Assembly: GCA_016209205.1 (NCBI GenBank)
Contig: JACQWQ010000010.1
Span: forward strand, 1 to 64,000
Direction of reading: 5' to 3'
DNA from: Chloroflexota bacterium
Lineage (GTDB): Bacteria; Chloroflexota; Anaerolineae; UBA4142; SHND01
Length of the DNA stretch: 64,000 bases
Made by a program: the position numbers and the translations under genes. Within the stretch, counting starts at the first letter, position 1, and each line of letters opens with the position of its first letter. Positions 17,330 through 25,866 of the stretch are shown in pieces. The notes beneath the pieces are model-generated. The model was not told where the DNA came from and ran no database searches. It saw only the letters and a program-made list of their open reading frames with translations.

Positions 17330-18460
17330 ATGGCAACGTCTATTCCAATTATCGAAACGCGCGGGACTCACTACGAGGTCGGTCATCAAATCGGCGTCGC
17401 GGCGCGGGAACATTTGCGCGCCATGCACGCGGAAACGTGCGCCGAGTATCGCAGCACGTGGCAGCAATTATTGCGCGCCAGCGCGCCGTTTGTCGCTGCA
17501 ACGCAACAGCGCCTGCCAAACGTTCTGGAGGAAATGCGCGGCGTTGCCGCCGGCGCAGAAATTCCGTTCGACGATTTGTTTTTGATGAGCGTGGAGGAAT
17601 TGTTGTACGAAGAAGTGCGCGGGTTGGAAGTTAGAAATTGGAAATTGGAAGTTGGAGACACGCGCTCAAGCCCCGCGTTGCCCACCCCGTCACCCGTCAC
17701 GCGTCACCCGTCACCCCCAAAAGGATGCTCTGATCTCGCCGCCGCGCCGCCCGCCACGCGCGATGGACACGTTTGGCTCGCGCACAACAATGATTTGGGA
17801 GCGAGTTCGCGCGCACACTTGTTTGTCACGCGCTTTCGCGTCACGGGCGAACCGGAAATTTTGGCAGTGACGGTCGGCGGGTGGTTTATCAGCATCGGGA
17901 TGAACCACGCGGGCGTTTCGCTCACGGGCAATCAACTGAATGCGAACGATTCGCGCGCGGGTGTGCCGCGTTTGCTCATCGTGCGCGATATTCTGGCGCA
18001 GACCAATTTGGACGACGCGCTCGCGTCCGCATTGATGCCCGAACGCGCGTCGAGTTACAACAACATCATCGGCTCGCAAGACCGGCGCATCGTGAACGCC
18101 GAAGGGTCTGCCACTGCCGCAGCCGTCACCTGGGCGCACACCGACGATGGCATCATCGCGCACACGAATCACTATCTCGCGCCCGAAATGCTGCACTTGG
18201 AAGCGGACGCCGCGCACCGGAATATGTCGGCGTCGCGCTGCGCCCGCGCGTTGGACTACGCGCAAAAATATCGCGGGCACATTGATTTCGAAATCTGCGC
18301 GCGCTTGTTGCGCGATCACGTCTATGCGCCGTGGAGCGTCTGCAAGCACGCGGGGCAAAGCGTCACGGTGTTCAGCGCGATCATTGATTTAACCGAATTG
18401 AAACTGTGGTTAGCACGCGGCAACCCGTGTGAGAATGAATTTTCGCTCTACACGATTTAG
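17330..18460 (+). CDS. C45-family peptidase / acyltransferase with in-frame repeat insertion
   Basis: 376 aa, N-terminal-nucleophile family related to isopenicillin-N acyltransferase. The expected autoprocessing Cys is Cys133 in KGCSDLAA, followed by TRDGHVWLAHNNDLG, GMNHAGVSLTGNQLN and HTNHYLAPEM. Residues 99-130, just before the nucleophile, are not family-like: they are encoded by TTGGAAGTTAGAAATTGG words and CGTCACCCGTCACGC words identical in style to the intergenic tracts. The insert keeps the frame and lies in the linker that is cleaved, so the enzyme may still work. Substrate unknown. Confidence 0.8.
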   Translation: MATSIPIIETRGTHYEVGHQIGVAAREHLRAMHAETCAEYRSTWQQLLRASAPFVAATQQRLPNVLEEMRGVAAGAEIPFDDLFLMSVEELLYEEVRGLEVRNWKLEVGDTRSSPALPTPSPVTRHPSPPKGCSDLAAAPPATRDGHVWLAHNNDLGASSRAHLFVTRFRVTGEPEILAVTVGGWFISIGMNHAGVSLTGNQLNANDSRAGVPRLLIVRDILAQTNLDDALASALMPERASSYNNIIGSQDRRIVNAEGSATAAAVTWAHTDDGIIAHTNHYLAPEMLHLEADAAHRNMSASRCARALDYAQKYRGHIDFEICARLLRDHVYAPWSVCKHAGQSVTVFSAIIDLTELKLWLARGNPCENEFSLYTI

Positions 18461-18479
18461 GGCGAATTGCAGATAGCCG

Positions 18480-18640
18480 ATAGCAGATGGCGAATCGCGT
18501 ATTACAAATCGCATATCGCCGATTACTGCTCACTGATGACTGGTCACTGATTACTGCTCACTGCTCACTGCTCACTGCTCACTGATGACTGGTCACTGAT
18601 TACTGATTACTGCTCTCTCCCTCACTCCCCCTCTCTATCG
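18480..18640. repeat. Short-word repeat tract (cactgatgactggtcactg)
   Basis: TCACTGATGACTGGTCACTG words repeated for about 100 bases, preceded by GCAGATAGCCGATAGC words and followed by TCTCCCTCACTCCC words. Fills most of the gap after the C45 gene. Confidence 0.8.
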
Positions 18641-18657
18641 CTCCCTCCAATCTCCAA

Positions 18658-18687
18658 TTACGCCCCAAGCATCACCTGTGCTACAAT
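18658..18687 (+). promoter_or_regulatory. Putative promoter of the glycan gene cluster
   Basis: TTACGC, 18-base spacer, TACAAT. Transcription would start about 7 bases before the ATG at 18701, so the message would be almost leaderless; no ribosome-binding site is visible. Confidence 0.45.
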
Positions 18688-18700
18688 CCTTGCGTTTGCT

Positions 18701-19717
18701 ATGATTCAACTGGCAGTCATTGGCGCGGGCTATTGGGGGCCGAATCTCGTTCGCAATTTCAGTCAAACTCCCGGCGCCCGCGTGGCGTATGTGTGCGACC
18801 TCGATGCGGCAAAACTTGCCCCGCTCGCCGCGCAGTATCCCACTCTCACCACCACCCGTAATTATCAAGACGCGCTCGGCGACCCGAACGTGGATGCGGT
18901 CGTCGTTGCGACGCCCGTTTCGACGCACCAGCGTTTGGCAGTCGAAGCGCTGCGCGCGGGGAAACACGTCCTTGTCGAAAAACCGCTCGCCGCGACCGTC
19001 CAAGCCGCGCGCGAAATTGACGCGGTAGCGCGCGAAGTGAAACGCGTGCTGATGGTGGGACACACGTTTATTTACAATCCCGCCGTGACCAAAGTCCACG
19101 AATATATCCAACGCGGCGCGCTCGGCGAAATTTACTATATTGACTCGGCGCGCGTGAACCTCGGCTTGCACCAGTTTGACATCAATGTTATTTGGGACCT
19201 CGCGCCGCACGACGTTTCGATGATCTTGTATTGGCTTGGACAGCGCCCACTGCGCGTGAGCGCGCGCGGCAATTCGTACACGCAGGACAATATCGAAGAC
19301 GTCGCGTTCGTTACGCTTGAATTTCCCGGCAAAGTCATGGCGCACATTCACGTCAGTTGGATGTCGCCCGCCAAGCTGCGTCGCACCACCATCGTCGGCT
19401 CGAAACAAATGATCGTGTACGACGACCTCGAAGCGGCGGAAAAAGTAAAACTGTACGACAGCGGGGTGGAACAGCTCGCGCTCAACGCGACCACCCGGGC
19501 GGAATTGCAGCGCACGTATCGCGTCGGCGATGTGCTCAGCCCGCGTCTCGACGTGGTGGAACCACTGCGCGTCGAGTGCAAACATTTCGTCGAGTGTATC
19601 GTCGAAGGCAAAACGCCGCGCACGAACGGCGACGCGGGGATTGCCGTCGTACAAGTGTTGGAAGCCGCAACGCGTTCGTTAAGAGAAGGTGGACGGACGA
19701 TAGAAATTGGAAGTTAG
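18701..19717 (+). CDS. Gfo/Idh/MocA-family sugar-nucleotide oxidoreductase
   Basis: 338 aa NAD-dependent dehydrogenase. Rossmann motif GAGYWGPNLVRNF at residues 8-20, VVVATPVSTHQRLA, and the catalytic-site EKPLA motif (Lys of the family) with the later HDVSMILYWLG. Closest in pattern to UDP-N-acetyl-hexosamine 3-dehydrogenases (WlbA-like). Together with the aminotransferase at 21060 it could make a 3-amino or diamino sugar nucleotide. The C-terminal IEIGS and stop are encoded by the first units of the repeat tract that follows. Confidence 0.85.
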   Translation: MIQLAVIGAGYWGPNLVRNFSQTPGARVAYVCDLDAAKLAPLAAQYPTLTTTRNYQDALGDPNVDAVVVATPVSTHQRLAVEALRAGKHVLVEKPLAATVQAAREIDAVAREVKRVLMVGHTFIYNPAVTKVHEYIQRGALGEIYYIDSARVNLGLHQFDINVIWDLAPHDVSMILYWLGQRPLRVSARGNSYTQDNIEDVAFVTLEFPGKVMAHIHVSWMSPAKLRRTTIVGSKQMIVYDDLEAAEKVKLYDSGVEQLALNATTRAELQRTYRVGDVLSPRLDVVEPLRVECKHFVECIVEGKTPRTNGDAGIAVVQVLEAATRSLREGGRTIEIGS

Positions 19718-20075
19718 AAATTGGAAGTTGGAAGTTGGAGGTTGGAGGTTGGAGGTTGGAAGTTGGAAGTTGGAGGTTGGAGGTTGGAGGTTGGAGGTTG
19801 GAGGTTGGACGTAGAGACGTTCCGGTGGAACGTCTGGAGGTTGGAGGTTGGAGGTTGGAAGTTGGAAGTTGGAAACTGATAACTGATGACTGATAACTGA
19901 TTACTGGTGACTGATGACTGATAACTGATTACTGGTGACTGATGACTGATAACTGATTACTGGTGACTGATGACTGATAACTGATTACTGGTGACTGATG
20001 ACTGATAACTGATTACTTGGTGACTGATGACTGATAACTGATTACTGGCGACTGGTAACTGGAGACGGGAGACCG
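19704..20075. repeat. Long short-word repeat tract (gttggaggttgg, then actgatgactgataactg)
   Basis: First about 20 units of TTGGAAGT/TTGGAGGT words (19704-19870), interrupted by a small hairpin GAGACGTTCC/GGAACGTCT near 19813-19834. Then about 180 bases of GACTGATAACTGATTACTGG words in near-perfect tandem. It starts within the oxidoreductase stop and runs to the epimerase start. No coding potential. Confidence 0.9.
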
Positions 20076-20079
20076 GAGA

Positions 20080-21069
20080 TTGAAGATTCTCGTAACAGGC
20101 GGCGCGGGCTTTATTGGCTCGAATTTGGTGGACGCGCTCGCCGTGAACAACACCCACGAAATTATTGTTGCGGATGATTTTTCCACCGGCTCGCGCGAAA
20201 ATGTGGCGCAACACGCGGCGAACCCGCGCGTGCGCGTCGTCGCCCTGGATATTCGCGACAAGTACGCGGTGCGCGAAATCATGCGCGGCGTGGACGTGGT
20301 ATATCATCTCGCCGTCCAATGCATTCGCGTTTCGATTCGCGATCCGTATTTGGTGCACGACGTGAACGCGACGGGCACGCTGCACTTGCTCACCGCCGCG
20401 TTGGACGAAAATGTAAAACGATTCGTCTATTGCTCGTCATCCGAAGTGTACGGCACCGCGCGGCGCGTCCCGATGGACGAAGAACATCCGCTCGTCCCGA
20501 CGACGCCGTACGGCGCGAGCAAGCTCGCGGGCGAAACATACGCGCGCTCGTTTTATTTGACGTACGGTTTGCCCGTCACCATCGTACGCCCGTTCAACAC
20601 GTACGGTCCGCGCGAGCATTTTGAAGGACCGTACGGCGAGGTGATTCCGAAATTCGTCGTGCGCGCGTTGAATCATGCGCCGCTCGTAATCTTTGGCGAC
20701 GGCACCCAGACGCGCGATTTCACCGACGTAAGCGATACGGTGCGCGGGTTGATTGCCGCAGGCGAATGTGACACGTTGGTGGGCGATGTGGTGAACATTG
20801 CGCGGGGGCAAGACGTCAACCTTCGCGACCTCGCGCAAATCGTCCTCGACACACTGCCCGACTCGCAAAGCGCTATTGAATATCAGGCCCCGCGCCCCGG
20901 CGACGTGCTGCGCCATTTCGCGGACATTTCCAAAGCCAAACGCGTGCTGGGTTTTGAACCGAAAATCGAAATTCGGCAAGGCGTCAAACGTTATGTGGAT
21001 TGGCTCATGCGCAGTGAGTTCGACCCGCGCGAAATGTTGAGTCAAGAGAAATTGAGAAATTGGGAGTGA
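20080..21069 (+). CDS. NAD-dependent epimerase/dehydratase
   Basis: 329 aa extended short-chain dehydrogenase. TGGAGFIGSNLVDAL (residues 5-19) binds NAD; the catalytic triad is SSSEVYG and YGASKLAGE (YxxxK). GPREHFEGPYGEVIPKF and RDFTDVSD are typical of UDP-glucose/GDP-sugar 4-epimerases or 4,6-dehydratases. Start is a TTG at 20080 after GGAG-rich DNA; no better start exists. Its end overlaps the aminotransferase by about 10 bases. Confidence 0.85.
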   Translation: MKILVTGGAGFIGSNLVDALAVNNTHEIIVADDFSTGSRENVAQHAANPRVRVVALDIRDKYAVREIMRGVDVVYHLAVQCIRVSIRDPYLVHDVNATGTLHLLTAALDENVKRFVYCSSSEVYGTARRVPMDEEHPLVPTTPYGASKLAGETYARSFYLTYGLPVTIVRPFNTYGPREHFEGPYGEVIPKFVVRALNHAPLVIFGDGTQTRDFTDVSDTVRGLIAAGECDTLVGDVVNIARGQDVNLRDLAQIVLDTLPDSQSAIEYQAPRPGDVLRHFADISKAKRVLGFEPKIEIRQGVKRYVDWLMRSEFDPREMLSQEKLRNWE

Positions 21070-22205
21070 CATCATTGATCCCTATTACAAAACCTTTTTT
21101 CGACGAAAACGAAGAACGCGCGGCGGCGGAAGCGATTCGCAGCGGTTGGGTCGTGCAAGGTCCGCGCACGATTGAATTTGAGAAAATGGTCGCAGAACGC
21201 GTCGGCGCAAAATACGCACTCGCCACATCCAACTGCACCACCGCGCTCCATCTCGCGCTGATTGCACTGGGCATCGGTCCCGGCGATGAGGTGTTGGTGC
21301 CGTCGTACAGTTTTATTGCCACTGCCAACAGCGTCTTGCACGCGGGCGCGACGCCGGTGTTTGTGGACATTGACGCGCGCACGTACAATATGGACCCGCT
21401 GCGCATCGAGGAAAAAATTACCCCGCGCACGCGCGCCATCATGCCCGTCCATCAAATCGGGCTTGCCGCCGACATTGACACGATTCATGCGATTGCGCGT
21501 AAACACGATTTGCTGGTCTTGGAAGACGCGGCGACGATCATTGGCGGAACGTACAAAGGCAAACCGATTGGCGCGCACAGTCGCGCGGTGTGTTTTTCGT
21601 TCCACCCGCGCAAAGCGATCACGACGGGCGAAGGCGGCATGGTCACGACCAACGACGAAAACATCGCGCGTCAAGTCGAAATGCTGCGCTCGCACGGCGC
21701 GAACGTTTCTGATTTTGCGCGACATACAGCGGGCAAAGTGGTGATCGAAGAATATCCGGTGCTCGGTTACAATTATCGCCTCACCGACATTCAAGGCGCG
21801 GTCGGCGTCGAGCAAATGAAAAAGTTGGATTGGATTTTGCAGCGGCGGCTGGAAATCGGAGAGCGTTACAATCAAGCGTTCGCGGATTTGGATTTTATCG
21901 AGACGCCGTACGAACCGGCGTTCGCCAAGCACACGTATCAATCGTATTGCGTACGCATCGCGCACAATGCGCCAAAAACGCGCGACGAAATCATGGCGGC
22001 GATGCAGGACGCGGGCATTGCCACGCGCCGCGGCGTCATGGCGGCGCATCTCGAACCGTTTTACGTCAACCAATACGGGCGCGTATCCTTGCCCGTCACC
22101 GAACAAGCAACGCGCACGACGATGCTCTTGCCGATTTACGCGCAAATGACGGAGCAAGAAATCGGGACTGTCATTCACACCTTTCGCAAAATAGTAATCA
22201 GATAG
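21060..22205 (+). CDS. DegT/DnrJ/EryC1/StrS sugar aminotransferase
   Basis: PLP enzyme that aminates a keto-sugar nucleotide. Family marks are TSNCTTALHLALIALGIGPG, VPSYSFIATANSV, LEDAA, and FHPRKAITTGEGGM holding the PLP lysine. Start uncertain: only TTG and GTG codons (21060, 21066, 21075) are available, all overlapping or next to the previous stop. It pairs with the oxidoreductase at 18701. The TAG stop opens a GTCGGAT-word repeat. Confidence 0.88.
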   Translation: MGVTSLIPITKPFFDENEERAAAEAIRSGWVVQGPRTIEFEKMVAERVGAKYALATSNCTTALHLALIALGIGPGDEVLVPSYSFIATANSVLHAGATPVFVDIDARTYNMDPLRIEEKITPRTRAIMPVHQIGLAADIDTIHAIARKHDLLVLEDAATIIGGTYKGKPIGAHSRAVCFSFHPRKAITTGEGGMVTTNDENIARQVEMLRSHGANVSDFARHTAGKVVIEEYPVLGYNYRLTDIQGAVGVEQMKKLDWILQRRLEIGERYNQAFADLDFIETPYEPAFAKHTYQSYCVRIAHNAPKTRDEIMAAMQDAGIATRRGVMAAHLEPFYVNQYGRVSLPVTEQATRTTMLLPIYAQMTEQEIGTVIHTFRKIVIR

Positions 22206-22297
22206 TCGGATTGTCGGTTGGTCGGTTAGTCGGTTGATGCAAAAGTCTTGACCATCCGACTATCCGACTCGCAGACCATCCGACTATCCGACCAAAC
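22203..22297. repeat. Palindromic short-word repeat, family F copy 1
   Basis: TAGTCGGATTGTCGGTTGGT words, then their complement (ACCATCCGACTATCCGAC twice). It begins in the aminotransferase stop codon. The same words recur at 53682-53747. Confidence 0.85.
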
Positions 22298-22299
22298 CG

Positions 22300-23049
22300 A
22301 TGTTTCCAGATTCCATCTCGATTGTCATTCCCGCGTACAACGAAGAAGCGACCATCGTTTCGGTCATGAACGAAGCGCAAACAGTTTTGCAGTCCTTGAC
22401 GCGCGACTATGAAGTGTTGGTCGTGGACGACGGCTCGACCGACCGGACGGGCGCGCTCGCCGACGATGTGGCGCGCCGCGACCCCGCGCACGTGCGCGTC
22501 ATTCATCACGACGGCAACAAAGGTTTTGCGGGCGCGATCAAAACGTGTTACGGCAACGCATCTCAAGATTGGGTGTTTCTCGCGCCCGCCGACAAGCAAG
22601 TAGATTTGAGCGAATTGAAAAATTTTATCGCGCTCACCGACGGCACGGACATCATAGTTGGTTATCGCAAACATCGCGCGGACGGACTGCGGCGTGAGTT
22701 GAATTCGTGGCTCTTTCATTTGCTCTGCCGCATTTTTTTCGGCATCCACTTGAAACAGATTTCCACCTCGAAACTGTATCGCCGCACGCTGCTGCAATCC
22801 ATTCCGCTGCAAGCCGCGCCGTCTTCGGCAATGATCGAGCCCGAAGTGATTTTCAAGGCAATGCAAAAGGGCGCGCGTATACGAGAGGTCGGCATGAACC
22901 ACTACCCGCGCGCGGCAGGCAAACCCAAGGGCACGGGCGTGCGCATGATCGTCAACACATTCGGCGAAATGTTTCGCTTGTGGTGGGTCTTGCGCGTCGC
23001 GCCCAAGCCCGCGCCGCCCTTGACCATGCCGACGGGAAAATCGCGGTAG
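22300..23049 (+). CDS. Family 2 glycosyltransferase (dolichyl-phosphate-mannose-synthase-like)
   Basis: 249 aa GT-A enzyme. SIVIPAYNEEATI at the start, VVDDGSTDRTG, NKGFAGAIKTCYGNA, and APADKQVD in place of the usual ADLQDPP/DAD metal-binding motif. No C-terminal membrane helices. Probably transfers a sugar to a polyprenyl phosphate for the neighbouring membrane proteins. No Shine-Dalgarno is seen; the ATG follows repeat F closely. Confidence 0.85.
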   Translation: MFPDSISIVIPAYNEEATIVSVMNEAQTVLQSLTRDYEVLVVDDGSTDRTGALADDVARRDPAHVRVIHHDGNKGFAGAIKTCYGNASQDWVFLAPADKQVDLSELKNFIALTDGTDIIVGYRKHRADGLRRELNSWLFHLLCRIFFGIHLKQISTSKLYRRTLLQSIPLQAAPSSAMIEPEVIFKAMQKGARIREVGMNHYPRAAGKPKGTGVRMIVNTFGEMFRLWWVLRVAPKPAPPLTMPTGKSR

Positions 23050-23052
23050 AAC

Positions 23053-23395
23053 TGTAGCATAGCGCCTCGTGCGCGTTGTAGCCGACCGAACGCCACAAGA
23101 ACGCCACAAGCCTCGACGCCCACAAGCTTCAACGCCCACAAGCTTCAACGCCCACAAGCTTCAACGCCCACAAGCTTCGACGCCCACAAGCTTCAACGCC
23201 CACAAGCCTCGACGCCCACAAGCTTCAACGCCCACAAGCTTCAACGCCCACAAGCCTCGACGCCCACAAGCTTCAACGCCCACAAGCTTCAACGCCCACA
23301 AGCTTCAACGCCCACAAGCTTCAACGCCCACAAGCTTCAACGCCCACAAGCTTCAACGCCCACAAGCTTCAACGCCCACAAGGGGCTATACTACA
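23053..23395. repeat. REP palindrome family B, copy 2, expanded into a 16-bp tandem array
   Basis: Left REP arm 23053-23081 (GTAGCATAGCGCCTCGTG) and right arm 23370-23395 (CACAAGGGGCTATACTAC). Between them about 17 copies of the 16-bp unit AACGCCCACAAGCTTC run with exact 16-base spacing from 23117 to 23373, with two variants (CTCG for TTCA). The first 12 bases of the unit are the first 12 bases of the right REP arm. There are no unique spacers, so it is not a CRISPR. Confidence 0.95.
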
Positions 23396-23411
23396 GTGGA
23401 ATGCCGCCCTA

Positions 23412-25748
23412 TTGTGTACGACCTTGGAACGGATTGTTCAATTCTTTCGCCAACGTGATCTCCAAGCCCTGCTCTTGTTAGCGGCGCTCGTGTTTTTGTT
23501 TTTGCTGCCCGCCGCGACGATGCAGGGTGTTTATTTTTATGGCGACGCGAACGATTATTTCGCGCGGCTGGCCTACAGCGCGGAACGTTTGCGCACCGGA
23601 CAATTCGCGCTGTGGAATCCGTACCTTTCCCTCGGCGGCTCGCACCTTGCCGACCCCGCCGCGCTCGCGACGTACCTTCCTGCCCTCGCGCTCTTTTTGA
23701 TTTTTCCCGAACCGTTCGCCTACAACTATACCGTCATCCTGCATTTGTATCTCGCCGCGTCGGGCGCCTATCTCCTCGCGCGCGCGTGGCAGCAATCGCG
23801 CGGTGGGGCGTTGCTCGCGGCAACCGTGTTTGCGTTCAGCGGGTTCAGCGTCGGGCATTTACAGCATTTGAATATCATCATCGGCGCGGCGTGGCTGCCG
23901 TGGATTTTTTGGTGCCTTGAAAAATTTTTCGCCACGCGACGAAATCTTTATCTCGCGTTGGGCAGTTCGGCGCTCGCGCTGCAAATGACGGGTGGGCATA
24001 CACAAACGGTGCTGTACGGCGGCGCGGCGTGGGGCGCATACTGTGTTGTTTTTTTTGTGCGCGAATGGCGGATGGGGCAAATGCGCGTTGTGGTGCGCCA
24101 AAGCGTTTCGCTCGCGCTGATGCTGCTCGGCGTGTTCGGACTCGCGGCGATTTTTATTGCGCCGCTCGCCGAACTGCTGAACTTTACGGCGCGCGGCGAC
24201 CGCATCACGTACGAATACGCGACGACGTTTTCGCTGGAGCCGCTGCGGCTCGTCGAATTTTTCTATCCGTATTTTTTCGGCGGAAATCCCGGTAGTGTGG
24301 AACGCGGCGCGGGCAGTCTCATCGAAATGACCGCATATCTCGGCATTGTGCCGCTCGCGTTGGCAATCGGCGCATTGTGGCGGCGCGCGTGGCGCATCTA
24401 TTTTTTGCTCGGGCTCGGCGCGCTCGCGCTCGTTTTGGCGTTGGGAAAATTTACGCCGCTGTATTGGCTCGTCTATCGCCTTCCGCTCTTTGGCACGGTG
24501 CGCGCGCCCGCGCGTTTTTTGGAATTGGTTGTCTTTGCCGTCGCGCTGTTGGCGGGCTATGGACTGGACGAGATTAAAAACCCAAAAACAAAATTACTGC
24601 GTAATTTTGTTTTTGGGTTTTTAGGATTGTTGCTCGGACTCGAAATTTTGTTTTTTCTCGCGCCGCGCGTGGGCGTGAATTTGTCAGAAACCTTCGCACA
24701 GGCGGCGGCGAACCCCGCGCTGCTGGCGACGATGCTGTTCACGTTGGCAGCGGGCGCGCTGTTTGTTTTGTGGTGGCGCGATATTTTCACCCCCCGCGCG
24801 CGCGTCGTCTTGACGCTGACGTTGGTGTTGATTGATCTTTTCTATTTCGGCTGGAATTTCCGCTACAACGCAGTCGCGCCGTTCGAGGTGTACACGGAAC
24901 CGGACAAAAACACGGCGGCATTGAGGCAGGTACCCAACGCGTTGGCGTACTATTGGGGGCTGGGCGAAACCAAAGGGGCAACCTATTTGCAACGCGGCGA
25001 ATTGGATACGTACGTGGATGCGGCGCGCGCGGGATTGCGCCAAAGTTTGCCGATACGTTTTCACGTTCGTTCGATGCAGGGCTATGGGACGGAACCGCCG
25101 GTCTATCAGGATTTGATGCAAGCCGTCGAGCGCGGGCGCGCGTTCGATCAAAATGCCGTCGCGCTTACCGCGTGGTTTGGCGACACGCACGTTTTGAGCG
25201 CACAAGCCCTGCACGACGGCAAATTGGAACGCGTGCAGCGCAGCGCGCAAATCAATCTCTATCAAAACACACTCGGCGCGCACATCGGGCGCGCGCGCGT
25301 TGTCTGGGATGCAATTCAAGTCGAGTCGCCCGACGCCGCGCTGGCGAGTGTGACTAGCGGCATTCCCAATCCCGGACAGGTGCGTTTGCAAGGTGAACTT
25401 GGGAATTACGCGCCGGTTCAAGACGCGCAAGCCAGCGCGCAAATCGAAATGGATCACCCCGAACACGTAAGCGTGCGCGTCGAAACGAATCAACCGGGCT
25501 GGCTGGTGCTGAATGACACGTACTATCCCGGCTGGCGCGCGACGGTGGATGGACAACCCGCAGAGATTTTGCGCGCGAACGCGTTGGTGCGCGCGGTGGC
25601 GATTCCGGCGGGTGAACATCGCGTCGAGTTTGTGTATGAACCGCTGTCGGTTAAAATCGGCGCGCTGGTGTCGCTGGTGACGCTGATTCTTTTGGCGGGC
25701 GTTTTGAGTTTTGAAATATGGCGCAAATCTACTGGTGTTGAAAAATGA
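23412..25748 (+). CDS. YfhO-family membrane protein
   Basis: 778 aa with 10-12 membrane helices in the first 500 residues and a C-terminal extracytoplasmic domain containing the YfhO hallmark YYPGWRATVDGQPAEI and IPAGEHRVEFVYEP. Motif near the N-terminus GDANDYFARLAYSAERLRTG resembles the GT-C first-loop acidic motif. YfhO proteins are thought to use polyprenyl-phosphate sugars to glycosylate surface polymers. The start is a TTG/GTG near 23412-23414 just after the REP array. Follows a polyprenyl-sugar synthase-like gene, fitting that role. Confidence 0.8.
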   Translation: MCTTLERIVQFFRQRDLQALLLLAALVFLFLLPAATMQGVYFYGDANDYFARLAYSAERLRTGQFALWNPYLSLGGSHLADPAALATYLPALALFLIFPEPFAYNYTVILHLYLAASGAYLLARAWQQSRGGALLAATVFAFSGFSVGHLQHLNIIIGAAWLPWIFWCLEKFFATRRNLYLALGSSALALQMTGGHTQTVLYGGAAWGAYCVVFFVREWRMGQMRVVVRQSVSLALMLLGVFGLAAIFIAPLAELLNFTARGDRITYEYATTFSLEPLRLVEFFYPYFFGGNPGSVERGAGSLIEMTAYLGIVPLALAIGALWRRAWRIYFLLGLGALALVLALGKFTPLYWLVYRLPLFGTVRAPARFLELVVFAVALLAGYGLDEIKNPKTKLLRNFVFGFLGLLLGLEILFFLAPRVGVNLSETFAQAAANPALLATMLFTLAAGALFVLWWRDIFTPRARVVLTLTLVLIDLFYFGWNFRYNAVAPFEVYTEPDKNTAALRQVPNALAYYWGLGETKGATYLQRGELDTYVDAARAGLRQSLPIRFHVRSMQGYGTEPPVYQDLMQAVERGRAFDQNAVALTAWFGDTHVLSAQALHDGKLERVQRSAQINLYQNTLGAHIGRARVVWDAIQVESPDAALASVTSGIPNPGQVRLQGELGNYAPVQDAQASAQIEMDHPEHVSVRVETNQPGWLVLNDTYYPGWRATVDGQPAEILRANALVRAVAIPAGEHRVEFVYEPLSVKIGALVSLVTLILLAGVLSFEIWRKSTGVEK

Positions 25749-25764
25749 CACAGTGCATTACCAT

Positions 25765-25833
25765 TGTCATTTCGAACGCAGTGAGAAATCTCGGTGTTGC
25801 CAAGAGAGATTTCTCACTCCGTTCGAAATGACA
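25765..25833. repeat. Palindromic repeat (tcatttcgaac ... gttcgaaatga)
   Basis: Arms TGTCATTTCGAACG and complement, with inner GTGAGAAATCTC/GAGATTTCTCAC. In one frame it reads CHFERSEKS, a peptide often wrongly added to proteins in many phyla that carry this repeat. It should not be included in the next gene. Confidence 0.85.
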
Positions 25834-25866
25834 GCCCCTCAAACATTCGCGCCCAAAACTGCAATC

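Noticed and set aside
18635..22178. Long minus-strand frames opposite the oxidoreductase and aminotransferase
   Set aside because: Shadows of well-supported plus-strand enzymes.
23091..23395. CRISPR array
   Set aside because: Units are directly adjacent with no unique spacers and there are no cas genes in the window.
23069..23458. 129-codon open frame through the 16-bp array on the plus strand
   Set aside because: 16 is not a multiple of three, so the repeat cycles through all frames and stays open by chance. No start signal, and part of it overlaps the REP arms.
25711..25866. Upstream extension of the DUF2079 protein including CHFERSEKS
   Set aside because: Encoded by the known palindromic repeat, not by protein sequence; later ATGs start at the true N-terminus.
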